Source: Capnocytophaga sp.
Lineage (GTDB): Bacteria > Bacteroidota > Bacteroidia > Flavobacteriales > Flavobacteriaceae
Length of the DNA stretch: 64,000 nucleotides
Assembly (NCBI GenBank): GCA_030530525.1
Contig: JAUMUT010000007.1
Span: 22,430-86,429 of the forward strand
Direction of reading: 5' to 3'
Part shown: positions 35,596 through 43,890 of the stretch, piece after piece
How the letters are laid out: each line of letters begins with the position of its first letter
Numbering within the stretch: the first letter of the stretch is position 1
Translations under genes and position numbers: made by a program
The notes under the pieces: model-generated
The model's database searches: none
The model's input: the letters and a program-made list of their open reading frames with translations, nothing else
Told to the model about the DNA's origin: nothing

Positions 35596-37827
35596 ATGAA
35601 AAAAATAACGATTCCAATGGTGAGCTTATTAGTTTCCGTTACAGCTTTGGCGCAAGAGGTGCCACAGCTGGGCAAAAACAGCATAGATGAAGTCCTCTCG
35701 GCAATGACCTTGGAGGAGAAAATACGCTTTGTTAGCGGTATTGGTATGGCCGATACAGGTGGCAACGGCGCGGTAATCGGGCGTATCGAGGGCAAGGTAC
35801 CTGGTGCTTCAGGGGCAACTGTTGCCATTGAGCGCTTAGGTATCCCCTCTGTAATCTTAGCCGATGGCCCAGCAGGCTTGCGTATAGACCCTGTAATGGT
35901 AGATGGCAAAAAGCAATACACCACCGCCTTCCCTGTGGGTACCGCTATTGCCTCCTCTTGGAACAAAACCCTTGCCCAGGAGGTAGGGCGTGCTATGGGC
36001 AATGAGGTAAGCGAGTACGGGGTGGATATCATTCTCGCCCCTGGTATGAACATCATTCGCAATCCGCTCTGTGGGCGCAATTTTGAGTACTATTCCGAAG
36101 ACCCTGTGCTCACAGCAGGCATCGCCTCAGGCATTGTAAGCGGTATCCAAGAATACAAGGTGGGGACTGCCGTTAAGCACTTTACAGGCAACAACCAAGA
36201 AACCAACCGCGAGAAGATAAACGACCTTATGAGCGAGCGTGCCCTTAGGGAAATATACCTACTCCCCTTTGAGCTTACCTTAACCAAAGCCAACCCTTGG
36301 ACAATAATGACCTCCTATAACAAAATCAATGGGACTTACACCTGCGAAAGTGCGGAATTGCTTACCAACATCCTCCGCAACCAATGGCAATACGAGGGTG
36401 TGGTGATGACCGACTGGTTTGCAGGGGAAGACCAAGCCAAGCAAGTAGCCGCAGGGAACGACCTGATTATGCCAGGAGGAGAAGTGAATGCCACCCGCAT
36501 CAAGGAAGCCATAGAAAAAGGTACCTTGGCAGAAGCCGACCTCAACCGAAATATAAAGCGTATTTTGGCATTAGTACTCCAATCACGCACCTTTGCTAAC
36601 TATGCTTATACCAACAAACCCAACCTCACCCAAAACGGGCAAACCTCCCTTAAAGCAGCCCAAGAGGGAATGATATTACTTAAAAATGAAAAAGGCACAC
36701 TCCCCTTTGCCGTTGGTAAAATGGCACTCTTGGGCAATGCGTCCTACGACACAGGCACAGGAGGTACCGGCAGTGGCGAGATACAAACAGCACATACCGT
36801 TACCTTTTACGAAGGCTTGGGTAAGGCAGGCTTTCAGCTCAGCGCAGCACTGAACGACGAGTATCTCGCTTTTGTTAAGGACGAAAAAGCCAAACGCCCT
36901 GAGCAAACCCAAATGTTTGAAAAACTGCAAGACATACCCGAACTCTCTATTAGCACAACACGATTGGAGACTATGGCTACCGAGAACGACTATGCGCTCA
37001 TTACCATTGGCAGGGTAGCTGGTGAGGGATACGACCGCAGTAGGGATACCGATTATTACCTCCGTCCTAAGGAATTGGAGCTCATTCGCAACACAGCAAA
37101 GGCTTTCCATAACAAAGGCAAAAAGGTAGTGGTAGCCCTCAACATAGATGCCCTTACCGATACCACCCAGTGGCGCGATTTAGTAGATGCCATTATCATC
37201 ACTTGGCTACCTGGACAGGAAGCGGGAACAGCATTGGCTAATATCATCACAGGGAAGGAAAACCCTTCAGGTAAGCTCACCCAGACAATGGCTTTGCAGT
37301 ACGAGGATATACCTTCGGCAAGTACTTTCGGCGGTACGCCCAAGGACAACCCCACCGATGCCGACTATAACGAAGGGATTTATGTAGGTTATCGCCATTT
37401 CGCTACCAAAAAACAATCCGTAGCCTATCCTTTCGGACACGGACTTTCCTACACTACTTTTAAAATGAGTAGTTTAAAGGTTAATTTCAAAAACCCTACC
37501 CTCCAACTATCAGTAAAGGTACGTAATACGGGTAAAGTAGCAGGTAAGGAAGTCGTACAGGTGTATGTTTCCGCCCCTGCCAAGACTACCGACAAGCCTG
37601 CCATAGAGCTTAAAGCCTTTGAAAAAACAACCCTCCTACAACCCAAAGGGAAGCAACAGATAGAGATAGAAATCCCCATAGATAGGTTGTCCTCTTGGGA
37701 TAGTACTCGTTCGACTTGGGTAGTAGAGGCAGGCACTTACACTGTTCGTGTAGGTACTTCGGCTGAAAACCTCCTGCTTACCGCTACTTTTACTATTCCT
37801 CAGGAGATAGTAGTGAATTATAATTAG
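35596..37827 (+). CDS. Glycoside hydrolase family 3 (beta-glucosidase-like)
   Basis: This exported 743-residue GH3 enzyme probably removes terminal beta-linked sugars; the exact glycoside is unknown. The signal peptide ends in VTALAQ. The TIM barrel begins MTLEEKIRFVSG and includes GPAGLRI, CGRNFEYYSEDP, KHFTGNNQETNR and the nucleophile motif VMTDWFAG. The second alpha/beta domain has GRVAGEGYDRSRD and LPGQEAGTALANI, and the C-terminal fibronectin III-like domain begins near NTGKVAGKEVVQVYVS. The gene is clearly GC-richer than the backbone. It ends in a palindrome cluster. Confidence 0.93.
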   Translation: MKKITIPMVSLLVSVTALAQEVPQLGKNSIDEVLSAMTLEEKIRFVSGIGMADTGGNGAVIGRIEGKVPGASGATVAIERLGIPSVILADGPAGLRIDPVMVDGKKQYTTAFPVGTAIASSWNKTLAQEVGRAMGNEVSEYGVDIILAPGMNIIRNPLCGRNFEYYSEDPVLTAGIASGIVSGIQEYKVGTAVKHFTGNNQETNREKINDLMSERALREIYLLPFELTLTKANPWTIMTSYNKINGTYTCESAELLTNILRNQWQYEGVVMTDWFAGEDQAKQVAAGNDLIMPGGEVNATRIKEAIEKGTLAEADLNRNIKRILALVLQSRTFANYAYTNKPNLTQNGQTSLKAAQEGMILLKNEKGTLPFAVGKMALLGNASYDTGTGGTGSGEIQTAHTVTFYEGLGKAGFQLSAALNDEYLAFVKDEKAKRPEQTQMFEKLQDIPELSISTTRLETMATENDYALITIGRVAGEGYDRSRDTDYYLRPKELELIRNTAKAFHNKGKKVVVALNIDALTDTTQWRDLVDAIIITWLPGQEAGTALANIITGKENPSGKLTQTMALQYEDIPSASTFGGTPKDNPTDADYNEGIYVGYRHFATKKQSVAYPFGHGLSYTTFKMSSLKVNFKNPTLQLSVKVRNTGKVAGKEVVQVYVSAPAKTTDKPAIELKAFEKTTLLQPKGKQQIEIEIPIDRLSSWDSTRSTWVVEAGTYTVRVGTSAENLLLTATFTIPQEIVVNYN

Positions 37828-37850
37828 TAAAAGTACCGCTTCTCTTTTAA

Positions 37851-37912
37851 AAAACCTGCGCAGGTTTTCCCTAAAACCACACGTGGTTTCGACCAAAACC
37901 TGCGCAGGTTTT
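37851..37912 (+). repeat. Cluster of three palindromes ending in a terminator
   Basis: The perfect 18-bp palindrome AAAACCTGCGCAGGTTTT occurs at 37851-37868 and again at 37895-37912. Between them lies a different hairpin (AAACCAC/GTGGTTT, 37874-37889, 2-nt loop). The last copy is followed by more T residues, so it can terminate the GH3 transcript. The arrangement resembles repetitive extragenic palindromes. Confidence 0.8.
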
Positions 37913-38022
37913 TTTTGTCTTTTGCTTTACCTTGATAATCAACAACTTATACAAAGTAAAAAAGTAGTTTGGAAATCCATACTTTATCCGTTTAAAAAGC
38001 AATAAAAAAACTGTATAAAAAA

Positions 38023-38762
38023 ATGAAAAATATTAGTAATCTCTTTCTTTTCTTGCTTTCTTTTAACACTCTTTTCTCTCAAAATAAAATAGTAAAATAT
38101 ACTGATAAACAAGGATGGGAACAACAGATTTTACATTACCTTACCCCAAAAGGGAAAGAATATGCCCGTGTATATTTATCTTTGAATAAGGAGAACAAAA
38201 GTCGTGATTCATTAGCTTTTTACAAAACAGGAATCAGGCAATACTTTTCCAATGGGAAGACTTACGAGCAAGTTGCTCAAATAGATTATGATGACCCTAA
38301 CAAACTTAAAGGAGAATATATTATATTACAACACATCTATTCTATTGATAATTGGGAAAATCTATTCTATGATAACACATTTATACATCATATATTAAAA
38401 GAAAAAAAATAATGCCTAATGAAGTATTCTTTAATAATCAGGTAGATTTTGAGTGGGCTATATTTGGTCGTTCCTCTTATTCAAACTATTATCATAACAC
38501 AGGATTTCCTTTTGGTAACGATTTGAGTTATAAAAGTATCGGTTGGGTAAAGATACTATTTAGAGCAGATAAAAAGCCCAAATGCTTAACCCTTTTCTTA
38601 AAGAAAGACCCCACCTTTACAGACTCACATTATAAAGACTTTTATTACACTCGTAAATATTTCTATAAATATGGTATTATCCATAAGATATTTACCGAAA
38701 TAAAAGAAGTGAATGGGGCTACTTATCGCTATACAGAAACATATGAACTACTTTCAGAATAA
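38023..38762 (+). pseudogene. Secreted hypothetical protein split at an A8 tract
   Basis: Two abutting frames form one protein. The first (38023-38412) starts with a signal peptide (SNLFLFLLSFNTLFSQ) and ends in LKEKK at the run of eight A residues at 38402-38409. The second (38412-38762) starts with the ATG that overlaps that stop and continues FFNNQVDFEWAIFGRSSY. Adding one A would fuse them into a 246-residue protein reading KEKKIMPNEV across the joint. No family is recognised. The break may be phase-variable slippage, decay or a sequencing error; alternatively the two are separate, coupled genes. Confidence 0.6.
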
Positions 38763-38785
38763 AAATTTAAAATTAAAATAAAACT

Positions 38786-39427
38786 ATGATCGCACTAATT
38801 ATCGGCGCTACGGGTGCCACAGGTAACGACTTATTACAGCAACTTTTAGCAGACGACAACTATACAGCCGTGCTCGCTTTTGTGCGTCGCCCGCTATCCA
38901 ACTCCCACCCCAAACTGCACACACACGTAGTAGATTTTGAAAAGCCCGAAACGTGGACAACTCTCTTACGTGGCGATGTGGCTTTTGCCTGCTTAGGGAC
39001 GACCCTTGCACAGGCAGGAAGTAAAGATGTCCAATGGCGAATAGATTATGACTATCAGCTACAATTTGCACAAAACTGCCAGCGTAACGGCGTGGCTACC
39101 TTCGTTTTGGTATCCTCAGCAGGAGCTAATGGGAAATCAAAAATATTTTATAACCGAATGAAAGGACAATTGGAAGAAGCTATAAAATCCTTGAATTTCA
39201 ATACCTTTCTCATCTTCCAACCCTCCGTATTAGTACGCCGTGGGTCGGACAGGAAAGGAGAGAATATCAGTGTGAAAGTGTTTGCTTTTCTCAACAAACT
39301 CGGAATTTTAAAAAGTTATCGCCCTATGCCTACCGAAATATTAGCACAAAAAATGCTATCGGCTGTACAGCATTCGCCGAAAGGAACTTTTACTTTTGCC
39401 CTCGATAATATTTTTGAAATACAATAA
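38786..39427 (+). CDS. NAD(P)H-binding SDR-like protein (HTATIP2-like)
   Basis: This atypical Rossmann protein of 213 residues shows IIGATGATGNDLLQQLL at the N-terminus, FACLGTTLAQAGSKDVQWRIDYDY in the middle, then FVLVSSAGANGKSKIFYNRMKGQLEEAI, the YxxxK-like segment. This is the order in oxidoreductase HTATIP2/TIP30-like proteins. The substrate is unknown. It is a GC-rich gene 23 bp beyond the split gene. A hairpin terminator separates it from the convergent BI-1 gene. Confidence 0.83.
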   Translation: MIALIIGATGATGNDLLQQLLADDNYTAVLAFVRRPLSNSHPKLHTHVVDFEKPETWTTLLRGDVAFACLGTTLAQAGSKDVQWRIDYDYQLQFAQNCQRNGVATFVLVSSAGANGKSKIFYNRMKGQLEEAIKSLNFNTFLIFQPSVLVRRGSDRKGENISVKVFAFLNKLGILKSYRPMPTEILAQKMLSAVQHSPKGTFTFALDNIFEIQ

Positions 39428-39446
39428 CCTTTTTACACAAAAAAGC

Positions 39447-39488
39447 TAAGCAGAAATGATTTCTTTAAGGAAAACCAATTTCTGCTTA
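39447..39488. terminator. Hairpin between convergent genes
   Basis: Eleven-bp arms TAAGCAGAAAT (39447-39457) and ATTTCTGCTTA (39478-39488) lie between the NAD(P)-binding and BI-1 genes. Confidence 0.7.
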
Positions 39489-39514
39489 ACTTTCTTATTC
39501 TATTTTATTGCTTT

Positions 39515-40213
39515 TTAGTCTTTTTTGGATAGTAATATTTGAAGAATATACCAGAAAAGCAACATCACCGAAGCAAATAATAACAACGCTGCTCCTACGT
39601 ATTTATCAGTCGTAAATGGAGAATTATCCGCTTTTAGTTGGTAGGTTTGGTACAAAATACTTCCGCTGGCAAGTAGCACCATTCCGCCTGAAAACCAAAG
39701 CCCCAAATTAAACCCAAAAATAGCTCCTGCTATTATCAATCCCAAAGAAACAAAACCTCCTACAATAAGAACATATCTTAAAAAAGAAAAGTCAATTTTC
39801 GTAAAAAACACCATTGCGGTAAGCCCTGCAAAAAGAGCCAAAGTAATAATTGCTGCTTGGTTTATTACATTTGGGTCGCTAAATGCTAACGCAATGTAAA
39901 TCATTGGTAAAAAGATAATAGCTTCTATAATCACATAAAAGCCCAAGCCCATATATTGCGTTGTTCTATCTTGCGCCAAAGACCATTTTTGCGCCAACAT
40001 AGAAGCAAGCCAAAATCCGCCTAAAATAAGCAACCAAATCCATCGTTTGGATACCATTGCTATTATAAAACTTTCAGGAACGAAATTTACCAACAAACTT
40101 TCTACTCCTATAAATGCCAATATCGCCCACGCTACGTGAGTATAGGTTTTTTTGAAAAAAATAACTCGCTCTTGATCAGTGGCATAAGTTATTCGTTTTA
40201 CACTTTCTTGCAT
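39515..40213 (-). CDS. Bax inhibitor-1 / YccA family membrane protein
   Basis: This 232-residue integral membrane protein has seven hydrophobic segments beginning after a short basic N-terminus (FFKKTYTHVAWAILAFIGVE). YMGLGFYVIIEAIIFLPMIYIAL matches the BI-1 family. Bacterial relatives (YetJ) are pH-sensitive Ca2+ leak channels, and YccA interacts with FtsH; which applies here is unknown. The gene is AT-rich backbone in composition and is divergent from the Gfo/Idh gene. Confidence 0.9.
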   Translation of the reverse strand: MQESVKRITYATDQERVIFFKKTYTHVAWAILAFIGVESLLVNFVPESFIIAMVSKRWIWLLILGGFWLASMLAQKWSLAQDRTTQYMGLGFYVIIEAIIFLPMIYIALAFSDPNVINQAAIITLALFAGLTAMVFFTKIDFSFLRYVLIVGGFVSLGLIIAGAIFGFNLGLWFSGGMVLLASGSILYQTYQLKADNSPFTTDKYVGAALLLFASVMLLFWYILQILLSKKD

Positions 40214-40372
40214 ATTTTTATCGTTTATTTAAATTATTGGGCAAAGATACTATTTTTTCCTAATATAATCTTTACTTTACAAAAAAAGTAACTATTTTTT
40301 AACAAAAATGTTTTTTTACTAATTCGTTAATAAATCAAAAAAAATTACTAACTTTACGGCAAATTTTTTTTT

Positions 40373-41335
40373 ATGTTAAAAGCTGGTGTTTTAGGAGCAG
40401 GACATTTAGGAAAAATCCATCTTCGTTTGCTCCAACAATCTAATAAATATGAATTAGTTGGTTTCTATGACCCTGATACAGAGAATGCTAAGCGCATTTC
40501 CGAAGAATTTGGATACCGATATTTCCCTTCCGTAGAAGAGCTAATACAAGCCGTAGATGTGGTGGATATTGTAACGCCTACCCTGTCGCATTATGCGTGT
40601 GCAGAAAAAGCAATTACACAAAAAAAACATATTTTCATTGAAAAACCTATTGCCAATACTATCCAAGAAGCTGAAAATATCTTAAAATTACTTAAAGAAA
40701 ATAACGTAAAAGGGCAAGTGGGGCACGTAGAACGTTTCAACCCTGCTTTTATAGCAATAAAAGATGCTATTCATCAGCCAATGTTTATTGAAGCGCATCG
40801 TTTAGCTGAGTTCAACCCTCGTGGCACAGATGTTTCTGTGGTTTTAGACCTTATGATTCACGATATTGACGCTATTCTTAGCGTTGTAAAATCGCCTGTA
40901 AAGCACGTAGAAGCAAGTGGCGCAAGCGTCATCAGCCAATCGCCCGACATTGCCAACGCTCGTATTGAGTTTGAAAACGGCTGTGTTGCCAACCTTACCG
41001 CAAGTAGAATTTCTCTTAAAAATATGCGAAAATCTCGTTTTTTCCAGAAAGATGCTTATATTTCTGTGGATTTTTTAGAGAAAAAAGTAGAAGTAGTTCG
41101 GATGAAAGACGCTCCCGAAACGCCTTCGGATTTTGATTTAATTCTCCAAAATGCAGAAGGTATCCGAAAACAAATTTATTTTGACAACCCTAACATTACA
41201 GCCAATAATGCTATTTTAGACGAATTAGAAACTTTCGCCGATGCGATTGAAAACAATACCACGCCAATTGTTACAATAGAACAAGGCACGGAAGCCCTCC
41301 GGTTGGCAAAAATAATTATTGAAAAAATACATTAA
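40373..41335 (+). CDS. Gfo/Idh/MocA-family oxidoreductase
   Basis: This 320-residue NAD(P)-dependent dehydrogenase of sugars or related compounds begins with the Rossmann motif GVLGAGHLGKIHLRLL. The family EKP signature is in HIFIEKPIANT, and GHVERFNPAF and LDLMIHDIDAILS mark the substrate domain. This subtype is common in Bacteroidota next to lipid or envelope genes. The leader has TAACTTTACGG as a weak -7 candidate. A strong terminator immediately follows. Confidence 0.9.
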   Translation: MLKAGVLGAGHLGKIHLRLLQQSNKYELVGFYDPDTENAKRISEEFGYRYFPSVEELIQAVDVVDIVTPTLSHYACAEKAITQKKHIFIEKPIANTIQEAENILKLLKENNVKGQVGHVERFNPAFIAIKDAIHQPMFIEAHRLAEFNPRGTDVSVVLDLMIHDIDAILSVVKSPVKHVEASGASVISQSPDIANARIEFENGCVANLTASRISLKNMRKSRFFQKDAYISVDFLEKKVEVVRMKDAPETPSDFDLILQNAEGIRKQIYFDNPNITANNAILDELETFADAIENNTTPIVTIEQGTEALRLAKIIIEKIH

Positions 41336-41357
41336 AAGAGTGCAAAAACACTCTTTT
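41334..41357 (+). terminator. Terminator of the Gfo/Idh gene
   Basis: Nine-bp arms (41334-41342 and 41349-41357) overlap the stop codon by 2 bp and end in T7. Confidence 0.88.
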
Positions 41358-41422
41358 TTTGTTATAAAAATCTTAATATATGTTTTTCTTTCTTAAAAAT
41401 TGAATATGTGCTATAAAAATCT

Positions 41423-41430
41423 TATCTTTG
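41423..41430 (+). promoter_or_regulatory. mgsA promoter, -7 element
   Basis: TATCTTTG followed by CAAG, 22 bp before the mgsA ATG. Confidence 0.7.
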
Positions 41431-41452
41431 CAAGTATTTAAAAAAAATAATA

Positions 41453-41833
41453 ATGAAATTAGCCGTTATTGCTCACGATGGAAAAAAAGCCGATATGGTT
41501 TCTTTTCTTAACAAACATTTAAGTTTTTTGCATTCTGCAAATATTAACATCATAGCCACAGGAACTACGGGAAAACACGCACAAGACGCTGGTTTAGAGG
41601 TAGAAAGAGTTCTTTCTGGTCCTTTGGGTGGCGATGCTCAAATAGCTGCACAAGTAGCCGAAGGGAAAATCCAAGCGGTATTTTTCTTTAAAGATCCTTT
41701 GGATAAACACCCTCACGAACCGGATATTAATATGCTTTTACGCATTTGCGATGTACATAATGTGCCTATCGCTACCAATCCTGCTACTGCCGAATTAGTT
41801 TTAAAAGGATTAGCATATTCTGCTGAAAAATAA
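41453..41833 (+). CDS. mgsA: Methylglyoxal synthase
   Basis: This enzyme converts dihydroxyacetone phosphate to methylglyoxal and phosphate, a bypass that relieves sugar-phosphate stress. The 126 residues show the phosphate-binding N-terminus LAVIAHDGKKADMVSFL, IIATGTTGKHAQDAGLEVERVLSGPLGGDAQIAA with the catalytic Asp, and FFKDPLDKHPHEPDINMLLRICDVHNVPIATNPATAELVL. It is slightly shorter than the E. coli enzyme. The PgpH-like gene starts 10 bp downstream, so the two are probably an operon. Confidence 0.95.
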   Translation: MKLAVIAHDGKKADMVSFLNKHLSFLHSANINIIATGTTGKHAQDAGLEVERVLSGPLGGDAQIAAQVAEGKIQAVFFFKDPLDKHPHEPDINMLLRICDVHNVPIATNPATAELVLKGLAYSAEK

Positions 41834-41843
41834 TTTTCTGTTT

Positions 41844-43466
41844 ATGAGAGATTTTTGGCATAATTTATACAGAAAACAGCCTTTGTTGTATAAAATTTTT
41901 CTATGTATCGTTACAACTTTCATTATTGTAAGTTTATTCCCCAAAAAATCCAATTTTGGCTATAAATTACAAGAAGGACAGCTGTGGCTATACCCTACCC
42001 TTTATGCTCCCTTTGATTTTTCTATAAAAAAAATAGATTTTTCAGAAAATACATCTCTCAAAAATTCAGATACTATCCAAGAAACAGAAGTCATTATTCA
42101 CAAAGGAGAAGTCATTATTCATAACCAAGATTTTGTCAATAAAGAAAAATTATTTATTCTCAACGCCTTAAAAGACAGCTACAAACTTCATTCTCAAGAT
42201 ATTAATCCTTCATTAATACTCTTCGGATACTTTATTTTGGTAGGTATTTCTATTCTTGTTATTGTTTTATATTTGTATCATTTTGAAACAGAAACGTATA
42301 AAAATAATACTACAATAACTTTAATATTTTGCACTATATTACTGATTATAAGCATAATACATATCATTTTAAAAGAAAATGGCTTTTTCTTATATGCTAT
42401 TCCTGTTTGTATCCTTCCTTTGATTTTGAAGGCTTTCTTTGACCTCCGATTGGGGATTTTCGTTCATTTTATTACCATTATCATCATAGGGTTTATGGTG
42501 CCCAATCCTTTTGAATTTATATTCATTAGCACAATGGCTGGTGGAGTTTTGTTGCTGAATATCAAAGGATTACACCACAGAATAAACCTTTTCCTTTCCA
42601 TCGGTTATGCGATAACAACTTATATTGTATCGTATTTGTCTTATATGCTGATTTCCAAAGGCAATTTGGAAGGAATTAATTACAACATTTTAGGATTATT
42701 TTTCCTTAACGGCATATTAACTCTCTTTACTTTACCGCTAACTTACTTTTATGAAAAGATATTCGGGTTGGTTTCCAATGTGTCGTTGTTAGAGCTTTCT
42801 GACACGAACTCCAAGCTACTGAGAGAGTTGTCTGAGAAGGCCGCAGGCTCATTCCACCATTCGTTACAAGTGGCTAACCTTGCCGAAGCCGCAGCCGCAG
42901 AGATAGGTGCCAATACAATGCTTGTACGTGTTGGAGCATTATACCACGACATTGGAAAGATAAAAAGACCCCTGTTCTTTACAGAAAACCAAAAGACTTT
43001 CGTAAATCCGCACGATGAGCTTAGCCCTCTGGAAAGTGCTAAAATAATAAAAGGACACGTTATTGACGGAATAGAAATTGCACGACAAAATAATATCCCA
43101 GACCGAATTATTGATTTTATCCGAACACATCACGGAAATAGCCTTATTTATTATTTCTACAAAAAACAATTAGACTCTGGCGAGCCTTTCAAAGAAGAAG
43201 ATTTCAGGTATTCCGGTCCCCTACCCTACTCCAAAGAAACCGCCATTTTGATGATGTGCGATTCCGTGGAGGCTGCATCTAAAAGCCTTGTTAATCCAGA
43301 TACAGAATCTATTAATGCATTGGTGGAAAATATTATCAAAAAGCAAATAGAAGAAAAACAATTCCTAAACTCAGATATTACATTTAAAGATATTGAAAAG
43401 ATAAAAAAAGTACTCAAAAACAAACTTTCTAACATCTATCATTTACGTATTTCTTATCCTAAGTAG
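41844..43466 (+). CDS. 7TM-HD (PgpH-like) phosphohydrolase, short form
   Basis: This membrane HD-domain protein belongs to the PgpH family, whose characterised members hydrolyse c-di-AMP. A first TM (about 16-34) leads to a short extracytoplasmic segment (to ~118), then seven TM helices and a cytosolic HD domain from about 325. The HD motifs are intact: HHSLQVANLAEAAA, VRVGALYHDIGKI (the HD pair), GHVIDGIEIA and FIRTHHGN. At 540 residues it is shorter than typical PgpH (about 680-800) because most of the extracytoplasmic domain is missing. It lies downstream of mgsA and upstream of the 21-bp array. Confidence 0.88.
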   Translation: MRDFWHNLYRKQPLLYKIFLCIVTTFIIVSLFPKKSNFGYKLQEGQLWLYPTLYAPFDFSIKKIDFSENTSLKNSDTIQETEVIIHKGEVIIHNQDFVNKEKLFILNALKDSYKLHSQDINPSLILFGYFILVGISILVIVLYLYHFETETYKNNTTITLIFCTILLIISIIHIILKENGFFLYAIPVCILPLILKAFFDLRLGIFVHFITIIIIGFMVPNPFEFIFISTMAGGVLLLNIKGLHHRINLFLSIGYAITTYIVSYLSYMLISKGNLEGINYNILGLFFLNGILTLFTLPLTYFYEKIFGLVSNVSLLELSDTNSKLLRELSEKAAGSFHHSLQVANLAEAAAAEIGANTMLVRVGALYHDIGKIKRPLFFTENQKTFVNPHDELSPLESAKIIKGHVIDGIEIARQNNIPDRIIDFIRTHHGNSLIYYFYKKQLDSGEPFKEEDFRYSGPLPYSKETAILMMCDSVEAASKSLVNPDTESINALVENIIKKQIEEKQFLNSDITFKDIEKIKKVLKNKLSNIYHLRISYPK

Positions 43467-43494
43467 TATTTAGTTTTTTTTCATTATAAGTAAT

Positions 43495-43524
43495 AAAAGC
43501 ATTTGTTATATAACGAATGCTTTT
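43495..43524 (+). terminator. Terminator after the PgpH-like gene
   Basis: Nine-bp arms (43495-43503 and 43516-43524) enclose a loop that itself holds GTTATATAAC, followed by TTTATTTAT. Confidence 0.8.
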
Positions 43525-43556
43525 TTATTTATCCTTACCTCTTATGCTAATATAAT

Positions 43557-43766
43557 TTTGACTTACTAATATCTTTATTTGACTTTATCATATTTAATTT
43601 TGACCTACTAAAATAAAACAATGACCTACTTATATATATTTTTGACTAATACATATCTTCATTTGACTTTATCATATTTAACTTTGACTAACTAAAATAA
43701 AATAATGACTTACTCGTATATATATTTGACTTACTAATATATTAATTTGTCTTTGTTAAAAAACAT
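43557..43766 (+). repeat. Tandem array of ten 21-bp units (84-bp super-repeat)
   Basis: Units begin at 43557 and every 21 bp thereafter to 43746. Eight carry TTTGAC or AATGAC at the same phase plus a mid-unit ACT/ATC and an AT-rich tail; unit 9 (43725) is complete and unit 10 (43746, TTTGTC) is degenerate. The G of each GAC sits at 43560, 43581, 43602, 43623, 43644, 43665, 43686, 43707 and 43728. Units 1-4 match units 5-8 at 71 of 84 positions by my count; unit 2 and unit 6 differ at one base. All frames contain stops. There are no unique spacers, so it is not CRISPR. A 21-bp period equals two helical turns, so units face the same side. Confidence 0.9.
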
Positions 43767-43890
43767 TCTGAATACGTTAAATATTAAAAAAATATACTTA
43801 AACTTTATTTTTTATATAAAAATAATTTGTTCATATGAAAAATATGTTATACTTTTACAACCTAATTAATAATCGCTAAATTTTAAACCT

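Noticed and set aside
35520..36080. 186-codon frame antisense to the GH3 gene
   Set aside because: It is Pro/Ser/Ile-rich, overlaps a clear GH3 enzyme on the other strand and covers its promoter.
43557..43745. Heptad-encoding gene fragment, since 21 bp is seven codons
   Set aside because: The frame starting with TTTGAC reads FDLLISL-like heptads but has stop codons in several units (for example in units 3, 5 and 7); the other frames are no better.
43557..43766. CRISPR-like repeat array
   Set aside because: The units abut directly at 21 bp with no unique spacers and no cas genes are in the window, so it is a tandem array.
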